Of a stretch of 42,049 nt of DNA, positions 1 to 10,756 are shown piece by piece. The stretch lies in assembly GCA_947624885.1 (NCBI GenBank), contig CANQMD010000004.1:1-42049 (forward strand), read 5' to 3'. This DNA is from an uncultured Clostridia bacterium (lineage in GTDB: Bacteria > Bacillota > Clostridia > Christensenellales > CAG-917). The notes below the pieces were generated by a model. That model saw only the letters and a list, made by a program, of their open reading frames with translations. It ran no database searches and was not told the DNA's origin. How positions within the stretch are numbered: the first letter of the stretch is position 1; each line of letters begins with the position of its first letter. The position numbers and the translations under genes were made by a program.

Positions 1-514
1 GCAGGCGCAAAGTGTTTGTGACGTACGGCCTTGATTTTCCTATGCGCTGCGCCACTTCCTCTTGGGTGAGCGCGTGGTTTTCCATAAGTTCGCGCATGCC
101 TTCCGCCGCCTCGATCGCGTTGAGGTCCTCCCTATGCAGGTTTTCGATCAGCGATATCTCCTGAATTTGTTGCGGCGTGAGTTCTCTGACGATGGCGGGC
201 ACGGATTTCAATCCCGCAAGCAGGCTTGCTCTGAAGCGGCGCTCGCCGGCGATGATCAAATATCTTCCGCCCTCCGTCTTGACCAGCAACAGCGGTTGCA
301 GCACGCCGTAGGTGGCGATCGAGTTCGCCATCTCTTTCAGGCTGTCCTCGTTAAACGTTTTGCGAGGCTGATTGGGGTTGCGATCTATCAAAGACACATC
401 TATTTCCTGCGTGGGAAATTCCTCCGCCGAGATCCCGACGGACACATTTGTACGGTTGTCGTTGAACAGCGCGTTCAAACCTCTTGCGCCCAGACCTCCC
501 TTGATGTTTGCCAT
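1..514 (-). CDS. parB: ParB/Spo0J chromosome partitioning protein, N-terminal part (truncated by window edge)
   Basis: Reverse translation from ATG at 514 reads MANIKGGLGARGLNALF...GISAEEFPTQEIDVSLIDRNPNQPRKTF...LLLVKTEGGRYLIIAGERRFRAS...ENLHREDLNAIEAAEGMRELMENHALTQEEVAQRIGKSRPYVTNTLRL, with ParB GERRxRA and ENLxRxDLNxIEEA-type motifs. Shine-Dalgarno GGAGGA at 521-526. Absent from the supplied ORF track because it runs off the window. Confidence 0.95.
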   Translation of the reverse strand, partial: MANIKGGLGARGLNALFNDNRTNVSVGISAEEFPTQEIDVSLIDRNPNQPRKTFNEDSLKEMANSIATYGVLQPLLLVKTEGGRYLIIAGERRFRASLLAGLKSVPAIVRELTPQQIQEISLIENLHREDLNAIEAAEGMRELMENHALTQEEVAQRIGKSRPYVTNTLRL

Positions 515-575
515 ATACATTCCTCCTAAATTTTCAAAAACCCTTTACTTTATTTCCTATTATATTGCGCGTCGC

Positions 576-1343
576 TCATTCCAATCTCGACAAAAATTCC
601 TCGGCGAGTTTGTCATATGCGAGCGTACCCGCGCAGCGCTTGTCGTACAGCGCGGCAGGTTTGCCGTAGCTTGGAGCCTCCGCCAGGCGGATATTGCGCG
701 GGATCTTCGCCTCGAACACCCTATCCCCAAAAAACTTTTCGATCTCGTCCAGCACGCCCCGCGACAGTTTTGATCTGCCGTCGTACATTGTCAGCACCAC
801 GCCCGTCACGTCGATGGACGGGTTGAGGTGTTTTTTGACCAGTTTGACGGTGTTCATCATCTGACTCAACCCCTCAAGCGCAAAAAATTCGCACTGAATG
901 GGGATCACCACGCCGTCGGACGCAGTGAGCGCGTTGACTGTGAGCAGCCCAAGCGACGGAGGGCAGTCCACAAACACAAAGTCGAATTTGTCAACGACGG
1001 GCGCAAGTTTTTCCTGTAGCACGCGCTCTCTGCCTATCACGATCTGGCTCAATTCCAACTCCGCTCCCGCGAGGTCGCTTGACGACGGAAGCAAGCACAG
1101 TCCCGTTGGCTCCAACTCGACGATCGCGTCCTCCGCGGATATCTCGTCGCACATCACGCCGTACACCGACGCTTTCAGATTTTTGTCAAATATGCCCAGT
1201 GCGCTTGAGGCGTTGCTTTGAGGGTCAAAGTCCACCACCAACACCTTTTTGCCTTTGAGGGCGAGCGCCGCCGCGAGGTTGACGCACGTTGTGGTTTTGC
1301 CCACCCCGCCCTTCTGATTTGAGAAAGAAATTATTTTTGCCAT
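576..1343 (-). CDS. parA: ParA/Soj-family partitioning ATPase
   Basis: MAKIISFSNQKGGVGKTTTCVNLAAALA: deviant Walker A KGGVGKTT; adjacent to parB. Confidence 0.95.
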   Translation of the reverse strand: MAKIISFSNQKGGVGKTTTCVNLAAALALKGKKVLVVDFDPQSNASSALGIFDKNLKASVYGVMCDEISAEDAIVELEPTGLCLLPSSSDLAGAELELSQIVIGRERVLQEKLAPVVDKFDFVFVDCPPSLGLLTVNALTASDGVVIPIQCEFFALEGLSQMMNTVKLVKKHLNPSIDVTGVVLTMYDGRSKLSRGVLDEIEKFFGDRVFEAKIPRNIRLAEAPSYGKPAALYDKRCAGTLAYDKLAEEFLSRLE

Positions 1344-1473
1344 ACTTTGAGTTTAACACAATCCCGCCGAATTATCAACAATGTTCAACACAATGTTTCA
1401 CAGGAATTTTCTCTGACCCAAAACGCGCGTATCAACGCGTCCGCGTTTTTATGCGCTGACCCTCTCACACTCG

Positions 1474-2169
1474 TCACAGCGGCGATTTTTTGATGATCCC
1501 GTAGCGGCGGGGATAGATTTTTGGCGTGGGCGCGGTCTTTTCAAACAAAAGCAGGGCGCGGCGGTTGTCCTCCAAAAGCAGGGATACTTTGTCTTTAAGG
1601 CGCATATTCAGCTTTGCCAGCGCGGTTTTGACGTTTTCAAGTTCGCTCTCGTCCGACTTGTACGCGATGAACACCCCTCCCGTTTTGAGCATGGGAGCGC
1701 TCAGTTCCAACAATATATTCAGCGACGCGACCGCTCTTGCGGTGACAACGTCAAACTTTTCAAACATAGCGGTCTGCTCTTCCGCCCTGCCGCACACCGC
1801 CCGCAGGTTGTCAAGACGGAGTTCTTTGGCAGCCTCGGCGATGAAGTTCGCCTTTTTGGAGGTTGCGTCCAGCGCCGTCACTTCAACGTTTGGCAGCGCG
1901 ACCGCAAGCGGAACGCTCGGAAACCCCGCTCCCGCCCCGATATCCAGCAATTTTGCGCCTTTGGGCACAAATTTTGCCGCGGTAAGCGAGTCTACGATAT
2001 GTTTGATCGCAAAGTCCTTCTCGTCCTTTATAGCGGTCAGGTTGAAGCGCTCGTTCGCCTTGGCGACAAGTTCAAAAAACCTTATCAATTTGTCGATCTG
2101 TTCCTTTTCAAGCGGAGCGCCCAGCCTGTTTGCTCCCTCCGAAACAAGTCTTACATTTTGCTCGTCCAT
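1474..2169 (-). CDS. rsmG: 16S rRNA (guanine-527-N7)-methyltransferase RsmG (GidB)
   Basis: Protein with LLDIGAGAGFPSVPLAVALP SAM-binding motif and VTARAVASLNILLELSAPMLKTGG; canonical neighbour of parAB. Confidence 0.93.
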   Translation of the reverse strand: MDEQNVRLVSEGANRLGAPLEKEQIDKLIRFFELVAKANERFNLTAIKDEKDFAIKHIVDSLTAAKFVPKGAKLLDIGAGAGFPSVPLAVALPNVEVTALDATSKKANFIAEAAKELRLDNLRAVCGRAEEQTAMFEKFDVVTARAVASLNILLELSAPMLKTGGVFIAYKSDESELENVKTALAKLNMRLKDKVSLLLEDNRRALLLFEKTAPTPKIYPRRYGIIKKSPL

Positions 2170-2295
2170 GCCTTGATTTTAGCACCTAATACCCGACTTG
2201 ACAATCGTTTTTATCTCTCAAAACCTTTGCAAACTCTTTTCAAACGTATTGAGATTTTTTTGCGATCGTGCTATTATATTGTGCGGAGGCGAAAC

Positions 2296-3018
2296 ATGAG
2301 AATAGCTATTGTGACTGCGATGGCGGAGGAAACATTCCCCATCCTGAACAAACTCGGCAACATTGTCGCGCAAAGCACCATATCGGGCGTGCGCGTATGC
2401 AAGGCGCAAGTGGGGGCGCACACGGTATATCTCGCGACGGGCGGCGTAGGCGAGATACGTTCGGCAATGATGATGCAGATGCTCAAAGATCTGTTCGATG
2501 TGGACGTAGCGCTCAATTTTGGCTTTGTTGGCGCGCTCGATCCCACCCTCAAGCAGGGCGATCTTCTGCTTGCAGGCAGAGTTTGCCACTATCAATTTGA
2601 CTCTTCCGCGATAGACGGCACCGTTCCCGGGCAGTACGACGGCAAGGACGACCGCTATTTCTATCTTGACGGCGCGCTCATCGACCGCGTTCTTCTCGCA
2701 ACGCGCATGCCGCTCAAGCAAGTCACTGTTGCCAGCGGCGACGTTTTCGTCGCAAATTCGGCGATGAAGACCCGCTTGCGCGACGAGTTTGGCTGCGACA
2801 TCTGCGAAATGGAACTTGCCGCTCTCGCGCTTGTATGCGAGCGCAACCGCATCCCATTGCTCAGCCTCAAAGTGGTGTCCGACAGCGCGGACGAATCTTC
2901 CCCCCTCAGTTTCCCGGAGGTAGTTCGCCGCTCCATGACCAAGTACGAACAGCTTTTGCCGGCCATCATTGCCGCCGTCACAGGCGAAGCGTCGCCCCTT
3001 CCACCCATCAAAAAGTGA
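2296..3018 (+). CDS. mtnN: 5'-methylthioadenosine/S-adenosylhomocysteine nucleosidase family protein
   Basis: MRIAIVTAMAEETFPILNKLG...TGGVGEIRSAMMMQ...FGFVGALDPTLKQGDLLLA...CEMELAALALVCERNRIPLLSLKVVSDSADE. ATG at 2296 with GGAGG at 2285-2289; the 1999 start in the ORF track is an over-extension overlapping rsmG. Confidence 0.85.
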   Translation: MRIAIVTAMAEETFPILNKLGNIVAQSTISGVRVCKAQVGAHTVYLATGGVGEIRSAMMMQMLKDLFDVDVALNFGFVGALDPTLKQGDLLLAGRVCHYQFDSSAIDGTVPGQYDGKDDRYFYLDGALIDRVLLATRMPLKQVTVASGDVFVANSAMKTRLRDEFGCDICEMELAALALVCERNRIPLLSLKVVSDSADESSPLSFPEVVRRSMTKYEQLLPAIIAAVTGEASPLPPIKK

Positions 3019-3109
3019 CTCTTCCCTCCCACATAGGAGCGCCCATTGAAGTTATAAATATACAGCCAACAGGCGACCCAAAAGTCCCATTTCCCAAATA
3101 GGATACAAC

Positions 3110-3156
3110 ATCAAAGGGCACACGGCATAAACACCGCGTCGCCCTTTTGATTTTCC
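3110..3156 (+). terminator. Rho-independent terminator after mtnN
   Basis: ATCAAAGGGC...GCCCTTTTGATTTT stem about 90 bp downstream of the mtnN stop. Confidence 0.6.
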
Positions 3157-3348
3157 TATTGTCAGCCTAAACGCCTATTATCGCAATTATCATGATCCTA
3201 GCCGCCAATATCTGTTCTTTATTAGTGGCGATTTATGATAATTAACAATTGAACTATTGTCCACCATTCCGCATTTTGCCATATTTTCTCTTTTCCCAAA
3301 TAACTGCATTTTCTCGCCCATAAAAATTTTTCATTACTCATAAGTTTG

Positions 3349-3661
3349 TTTTCCACAAAAATCTCGGAGCCTATTGACGTTTCTCCTCTCAATGCTTTTT
3401 GTTTCCCACAAAAGATATCTGTAATCGCTGAAGGTTTATTCTTTCTCAAAGTTCTCTTTTGTCCGACAAAACATCTCAGTATTTATTGATATTTCCATTC
3501 TTTCTATGTTCTCTTTTATCCACAAAATCCCTGTATTTATTGATATGTTCCCTCATTCGATCAAAATTTATATTTTTTATTCAACAAAATTTATAGAATT
3601 GATTTCTGAAAAACACGCACATTTTCTGTCTGTTGACCGAACAAAGTATTTGCTATCCACA
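3349..3661 (+). promoter_or_regulatory. Array of DnaA-box-like 9-mers
   Basis: TTTTCCACA 3349-3357, TTTCCCACA 3402-3410, degenerate TTGTCCGACA around 3459-3468, exact TTATCCACA 3516-3524, degenerate TTATTCAACA around 3578-3586, CTATCCACA 3653-3661. The ACAAAA half of the first five recurs at 3355, 3408, 3466, 3522 and 3584 (spacing 53-62 bp). Confidence 0.6.
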
Positions 3662-3720
3662 CGTTTTCACGATATGCCCATTTCCACCCACCACATTTTT
3701 CAGACAAAACTCCCGAAAGT

Positions 3721-3964
3721 CCGTATCCGAAACCTCTTACACGCTTTGCTCACATATCGGAAACCCTCTGCTTGTTTTGCCACCACATCCGAAACCCTTT
3801 GCAAGTTTATCACCAGATCGTAAGCTTCTTGCAAGTTTATCACCGTAGAGGAACTCATTGCGCGTTTTGTCACCACATAAAAAGCCCCCTCGTGCAAGTT
3901 TTGTCACCAAGTCAAAACCCCTTTTAGTTTTGGCGCCGCATCTTATACGCTTTTTCAGGTTTTG
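3721..3964. repeat. Eight-unit degenerate ~30-bp tandem repeat (iteron-like)
   Basis: Units start at 3721, 3751, 3781, 3811, 3841, 3871, 3905, 3935; approximate consensus CACCACATCcgAAacCctTTGCAAGTTTTGT; one unit is 34 bp, the rest 30 bp. Confidence 0.8.
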
Positions 3965-4064
3965 TGGCTGTAAATCTTGCCACCTATATTTCACTCAAAC
4001 ATTTGTATTTTCCGCGCCCGCTTCTTCGTGGTGTCGTTTCATATTTACAACAGTCATCACCCCG

Positions 4065-4080
4065 TGTTTCACGTGTAACA
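4065..4080. promoter_or_regulatory. parS-like site
   Basis: TGTTTCACGTGTAACA, one mismatch to parS consensus TGTTTCACGTGAAACA. Confidence 0.85.
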
Positions 4081-4238
4081 ATTTTACACAATTATCTCCT
4101 GCCGATAAAATTCTGGTATTCAAAAAACAGTCGATCGTTGTTTTTTTGTGCGTACCACCATTAAAATTTAACATCGCAAAATTTCTGTAAATTAAAATTC
4201 ACCACCGCACTTAAATTTTCTAGAATTAAAAAAATACA

Positions 4239-4254
4239 CGTTTCACGTGAAACC
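4239..4254. promoter_or_regulatory. parS site
   Basis: CGTTTCACGTGAAACC; 14-bp core GTTTCACGTGAAAC is a perfect palindrome identical to the parS core. Confidence 0.92.
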
Positions 4255-4354
4255 CTGGGACGGTTTTACTCCCAAATATCTGTCGATTTCGCCTCGGCGA
4301 TCTCTTTTGTTTAACCATCATCATTTAACAGCATTCGTTATGTTTTATTGTGTT

Positions 4355-4452
4355 CACAAACCTCGCGCAAACGGGCAATTTGTCGCCGTCCTCAAAATCA
4401 TGTTGCCACACGCCAACATGCACAAACCTCGCGCAAACGGGCAATTTGTCGC
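4355..4452. repeat. Perfect 32-bp direct repeat pair flanking a hairpin
   Basis: CACAAACCTCGCGCAAACGGGCAATTTGTCGC at 4355-4386 and 4421-4452; between them CATGTTG-CCACACGC-CAACATG (4399-4420). Confidence 0.9.
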
Positions 4453-4806
4453 GCCGACTTAATTGTGGTTGGTCAAGTTTGTACTGCGCGGCGTTTTGTC
4501 TGCTGCTCAGATCTGTATATCCTTTATCGAGTCTACTTCTGCGACTTGCTTCGGTGCGCACACCTTGCCTCGCGGTTATTTTTTGTTGTCAGCACTCTGA
4601 AAAACGGCTAGATACGACCAGATGTGTTACGTTGTCCCGTCAAACACTACGAAAAATAGCGCCGTGCGGTTGTTTACTATGTGCACAAAACACAGCAAAA
4701 GTCGTGCCGTACATCCAAGAGGGAGTATAAAACGCCATAAGTGTACGTCACTCAGAGCATGCCCACTGTTCCTTGGATAAATAGTTTACTATGTTAATGA
4801 AAATAC

Positions 4807-4856
4807 AAGTTCCACGTGAAACATCTCGCCTCCCCTCGCAGTTTCACGTGGAACTT
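4807..4856. promoter_or_regulatory. Two parS-like sites forming a perfect 16-bp inverted repeat
   Basis: AAGTTCCACGTGAAAC (4807-4822) and GTTTCACGTGGAACTT (4841-4856) separated by 18 bp; each is one mismatch from the parS core. Confidence 0.88.
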
Positions 4857-4871
4857 AAAGCCTTTAAAACC

Positions 4872-4893
4872 CCACTAAACAGTGGCTTTTTTT
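4872..4893 (+). terminator. Rho-independent terminator-like hairpin inside the origin region
   Basis: CCACT-AAAC-AGTGG followed by CTTTTTTT; a longer alternative pairing is AAAGCC (4857-4862) with GGCTTT (4884-4889). Confidence 0.55.
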
Positions 4894-5190
4894 AATGGTT
4901 GGGATTTCTTTGCGTCCTTTCACCCAAATTTTTATAGAGGTCTTTGACCCAAATTTTTCAACCATCAAAATTCTATCGTATGTTTCGCAAAATGTCAAGA
5001 ATTTTTTATTGTTTCACACTGCAAAAATTCTATCTTTTTTAAAGCAAAGTTCATCGCTTAAGATTGCGCCTGCCTAGTGATCGTCTTTTTGGTGCTGGTG
5101 ACTATTATTTTGGTTGATATTGCGTATATTTTGCCGCCTATGACATCATATTTCCTCATATTTGTTGCCCGTGCCCGCATATTCGCCTGT

Positions 5191-5270
5191 ATATACGCAT
5201 GCATTTCCGCATATACGCATGCATTTCCGCATATACGCATGCATACCCGCATATACGCGTGTGCATTTAT
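5191..5270. repeat. Four-unit 20-bp tandem repeat of alternating purine-pyrimidine sequence
   Basis: ATATACGCATGCATTTCCGC starting at 5191, 5211, 5231 and (diverged) 5251; exact 20-bp period. Confidence 0.88.
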
Positions 5271-5603
5271 ATATCGCTCCGGCCGACTTATTTCATATAT
5301 TCTCTCGTATTTGTTCCCATTTGAGTATTTCTACCTTCGTATCTATGCCGGAGTGCAGCCATTCTGTGCGGACTTTTATATGCGTATATGTGCATTCACT
5401 GTTTGCCGATGCTTGACTCGCCTAGTGATCTATCTTTCCGAGTGCCTCCTGTACTCATTGCTCGTAAACAGCTTTGATTTTTTTTCTACCGCGTTTATAT
5501 GCCGATATTGTCGCGCGTTTTAGACGTGTTTTGCGTGTTGATATTTTGCTCTCGCCTCGTTTATACGCCCGTTTTGCGCCATATTTGCGCCCGTCCCGCG
5601 CGT

Positions 5604-5612
5604 TGTGGACAA
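5604..5612 (-). promoter_or_regulatory. DnaA-box-like 9-mer (TTGTCCACA on minus)
   Basis: TGTGGACAA on the plus strand, about 120 bp upstream of gyrB. Confidence 0.45.
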
Positions 5613-5678
5613 AATGTGCACAAAACGCCGCAAAACAGTTGCATTCACGTGCGCGATTTGCTATAATTATTTTACTAA

Positions 5679-7640
<1,962 letters not shown>

Positions 7641-7650
7641 GAGGTGAACT

Positions 7651-10227
7651 ATGGCAAACATCAGAGATGACAAAAACAACGAATATATCCAACATATCGC
7701 CAACTCCACCGTCAAGGATGTGGAGATCAACGGCGAGTTGAAAAAGTCCTTCATCGCCTACGCGATGGCGGTCAACGTGTCCAGGGCGATCCCCGACGTG
7801 CGCGACGGCCTCAAGCCCGTGCACAGGCGCATATTGTACGCCATGAGCGAGTTGGGGCTGACCCCCGACAAGCCGTACCGCAAGTGCGCGATGGTGGTCG
7901 GCGAAGTGCTCGGCAAGTACCATCCGCACGGCGACAGTTCGGTGTATGACGCATTGGTCAGGCTTGCGCAGGACTTTTCCATTCGCTGTCCGCTGGTGGA
8001 CGGTCACGGAAACTTCGGCTCCGTAGACGGCGACCCCGCGGCGGCGTATCGTTACACCGAGGCAAGGCTGAGCAAGATCGCGCTTGAAATGACGCGCGAC
8101 ATCGACAAAAAAACCGTTGATTTTTATCCCAACTTTGACGACACGCGCGAGCAGCCGGAAGTGTTGCCGTCCAGATTCCCCAATCTGCTTGTAAACGGCT
8201 CAGACGGCATTGCCGTAGGCATGGCGACATCCATTCCGCCGCACAACCTTGGCGAGGTGATAGACGCGACTGTGGCGCTTCTGAACGATCCTGACATCAC
8301 CGTTGACGACCTCATCGGATACATTCCCGCGCCGGACTTCCCGACGGGAGCGCTGATTTTGGGCAGAAACAGCATAAAGCAGGCGTATCGCACGGGGCGC
8401 GGAGCGGCGATTTTGCGCGCGCGGGCGGAGATAGAGGAGATGCCCAACGGCAAAAGCCGCATCATCGTGACGGAGATCCCCTATCAGGTCAACAAGGCAA
8501 AACTCATTGAAAACATCGCGGATCAGGTCAAGGACAAGCGACTCGAGGGCATAAGCGACTTGCGCGAGGAAACCGACCGTCACGGCATGCGCATCGTCAT
8601 CGAACTCAAAAAGGACGCAAATCCGCAGGTGTTGCTCAACCAGCTTTACAAGCAGACCGCGATGCAAACCAGCTTCAGTATGATCATGCTTGCGCTTGTG
8701 GGCGGCGTGCCGCGCGTGCTCAACCTCAAGGAGATATTGGAGTGCTACGTCGCGCATCAAAAGGACGTCATTGTGCGCAGGACGCGTTTCGACCTCGAAA
8801 AGGCGCAGGAGCGGCAGCACATCTTGATGGGTTTGCACATCGCGCTTGAAAACATCGACGCGATCGTGGAGTTGCTCAAAAAATCCCGCGACCGTCAGGA
8901 CGCGATGAACAATCTCATGAGCGCCTACGGGCTGACCGACAGGCAGGCGGCGGCGATCCTCGACATGCGTCTGCAGCGCCTCACCGGATTGGAGGTGGAA
9001 AAGATCGAGCAGGAACTCGCCGAACTTGCCAAGCAGATCGAGTATTTCAATCTTGTGCTTTCAAGCGACGACGAGGTCAAGGCGATCATCATTCGCGAGA
9101 TCACCGAGATCAAGGCGCAGTACAACACGCCCAGGCTTTCCACGCTCACCTACGACTATGGCGACATCGACATCGAGGACCTCATCGAGCAGGAGGATGT
9201 GGTGATATCCATGACTCACGGCGGCTACATCAAGCGCCTCCCCGTCAGCGAGTACAGGGCGCAGCACCGCGGCGGCATGGGAGTCACGGGGCACAAGGCG
9301 AAGGACGAGGACTTTGTGGAAAACATCTTCACGTCCAACACTCACGAGAGGCTGATGTTCTTCACCTCGCTGGGCAAGGTATTCACGCTCAAGGCGTACG
9401 AGATCCCGGAGGCGACGCGCAATTCGCGAGGCAGGGCGGCGGTCAACATGCTGCAGCTTGAGCAGGGCGAAAAGATCAAAACCATCATACGCATGCCCGA
9501 TGAAAAGGAGGGCAAATATCTTGTGCTTGCCACCAAGGGCGGCCTCATCAAAAAGACCCCGCTTGTGGAGTACGAATCCATAAAGAAAAACGGCAAGATC
9601 GCCATCAAGTTCAACGAGGACGACGAGTTGCTCGACGCGATGATCGTCGACGAGGATTCCGAGATCCTCATCGCCAGCAGCGAGGGCAACGCGATCCATT
9701 TCCGCGCAAGCGCGATCAGACCGACGGGCAGGACGGCAATTGGAGTCAAGGCGATGAACTTGTCCGACGGCGCAACGCTTGTTGCGTGCACGGCGGTACA
9801 TGCGGGCGACGACATTCTCACCGTCACGGCAAACGGCTACGGCAAGCGCAGCGACATCGGCGAGTATCCTCTGCAAGGCAGAGCGGGCAAGGGCGTACGC
9901 GCAGGCGTATTCAACGACAAGACGGGCAAACTCATCGGGCTTGCGGTCATTCCCGCGGACACCGACGTGATGATGATCACCGACGCAGGCGTTATCATCC
10001 GCGTTGACGGCGGCGAGATCAGCAAGATAGGGCGCAACACGCAGGGCGTGCGCGTCATGAAGCTGAAGGACGACAAAATGACCGTCAAAGCCATCGCGCT
10101 TACTCCGCACGAGGACGAAACCGAGGGCGAGCAGGAACAACCTGCCGAAGAGGGCGAGGGCAGTCTGCCTTCATCCACCGACGATCAAACCGACGGCGAA
10201 CAGGGCGGCGCGGACGATCTCAACTGA
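7651..10227 (+). CDS. gyrA: DNA gyrase subunit A
   Basis: [38 protein letters not shown]-terminal beta-pinwheel region and acidic tail; immediately follows gyrB. Confidence 0.98.
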   Translation: MANIRDDKNNEYIQHIANSTVKDVEINGELKKSFIAYAMAVNVSRAIPDVRDGLKPVHRRILYAMSELGLTPDKPYRKCAMVVGEVLGKYHPHGDSSVYDALVRLAQDFSIRCPLVDGHGNFGSVDGDPAAAYRYTEARLSKIALEMTRDIDKKTVDFYPNFDDTREQPEVLPSRFPNLLVNGSDGIAVGMATSIPPHNLGEVIDATVALLNDPDITVDDLIGYIPAPDFPTGALILGRNSIKQAYRTGRGAAILRARAEIEEMPNGKSRIIVTEIPYQVNKAKLIENIADQVKDKRLEGISDLREETDRHGMRIVIELKKDANPQVLLNQLYKQTAMQTSFSMIMLALVGGVPRVLNLKEILECYVAHQKDVIVRRTRFDLEKAQERQHILMGLHIALENIDAIVELLKKSRDRQDAMNNLMSAYGLTDRQAAAILDMRLQRLTGLEVEKIEQELAELAKQIEYFNLVLSSDDEVKAIIIREITEIKAQYNTPRLSTLTYDYGDIDIEDLIEQEDVVISMTHGGYIKRLPVSEYRAQHRGGMGVTGHKAKDEDFVENIFTSNTHERLMFFTSLGKVFTLKAYEIPEATRNSRGRAAVNMLQLEQGEKIKTIIRMPDEKEGKYLVLATKGGLIKKTPLVEYESIKKNGKIAIKFNEDDELLDAMIVDEDSEILIASSEGNAIHFRASAIRPTGRTAIGVKAMNLSDGATLVACTAVHAGDDILTVTANGYGKRSDIGEYPLQGRAGKGVRAGVFNDKTGKLIGLAVIPADTDVMMITDAGVIIRVDGGEISKIGRNTQGVRVMKLKDDKMTVKAIALTPHEDETEGEQEQPAEEGEGSLPSSTDDQTDGEQGGADDLN

Positions 10228-10240
10228 ATTTTGCAACAGG

Positions 10241-10271
10241 AAAGAGAGGCGTTCGCGCCCCTCTTTCTTTT
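10241..10271 (+). terminator. Rho-independent terminator after gyrA with UUCG tetraloop
   Basis: AAAGAGAGGCG-TTCG-CGCCCCTCTTT then CTTTTT; one A/C mismatch in the stem. Confidence 0.8.
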
Positions 10272-10364
10272 TACGCAAAAAATGCCCGTAAATGTCACAA
10301 AGCGCGGTTTACGTCCTCAAAATCTGCTGTTAAAATGCCGTTTAAGCAAAAACATTCAAAAAAA

Positions 10365-10517
10365 TCAATCGAGTTCCAAGAGGGAAACAGCGTACTTTTT
10401 TCCGTTCTCCATTTCCAGCACGATCATGTTTTCAAGTTCGGGCACGGATTCGATCTGTTTCACAACGTCAATGTTTTCAGAGATAAGTTGTCTTATGGTT
10501 GCAAGCAATTCTTTCAT
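10365..10517 (-). CDS. Small hypothetical protein (50 aa)
   Basis: MKELLATIRQLISENIDVVKQIESVPELENMIVLEMENGKKYAVSLLELD, with AAAAAGGAGG Shine-Dalgarno upstream of ATG at 10517; below the size cutoff of the ORF track. Confidence 0.6.
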   Translation of the reverse strand: MKELLATIRQLISENIDVVKQIESVPELENMIVLEMENGKKYAVSLLELD

Positions 10518-10756
10518 TTTGCGCGACCTCCTTTTTAATCAGCTATAGCTTATAACCGCAAATCTGAACTTGTCAACCCGTTTTCTACTTTTGCCCCATA
10601 ATCGCGAGACTAACTATGCAAAAATTTGTCAAATCGGCGTTTAAGGCATTTCAAGCGGCGGGCAACGCAAAAAATTGTCGCAGAATGTAACCTAGGCGCG
10701 ATTTTGTCGTATATTAAGCAAAACACAGGGCAAATCCCCGACGAAGAGGTGAAAAA

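Noticed and set aside
62-529. 155-aa plus-strand ORF at the left edge
   Set aside because: Antisense to the truncated parB, which has clear ParB motifs and a Shine-Dalgarno.
1394-1409. Possible parS half-site TGTTTCACAGGAATTT between parA and rsmG
   Set aside because: Only one half matches the parS consensus; no palindrome.
1999-2295. N-terminal extension of the nucleosidase ORF
   Set aside because: Overlaps rsmG antisense; the ATG at 2296 with GGAGG upstream begins the conserved protein.
3700-3994. Minus-strand ORFs over the 30-bp array encode a decapeptide-like repeat (CGDKTRNEFL-YGDKLARSLR-SGDKLAKGFG-CGGKTSRGFP)
   Set aside because: A 30-bp period gives a 10-codon repeat in any open frame; the 34-bp unit shifts the frame, the longer ORF starts at GTG without a visible Shine-Dalgarno, and the context is origin-like. 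Worth only an RNAcode check.
5077-5523. Plus-strand ORF (148 aa) with CIYACISAYTHAFPHIRMHTRIYACAF repeats
   Set aside because: Amino-acid repeats derive from the 20-bp DNA array, which is open in several frames; composition is implausible and no family signature is present.
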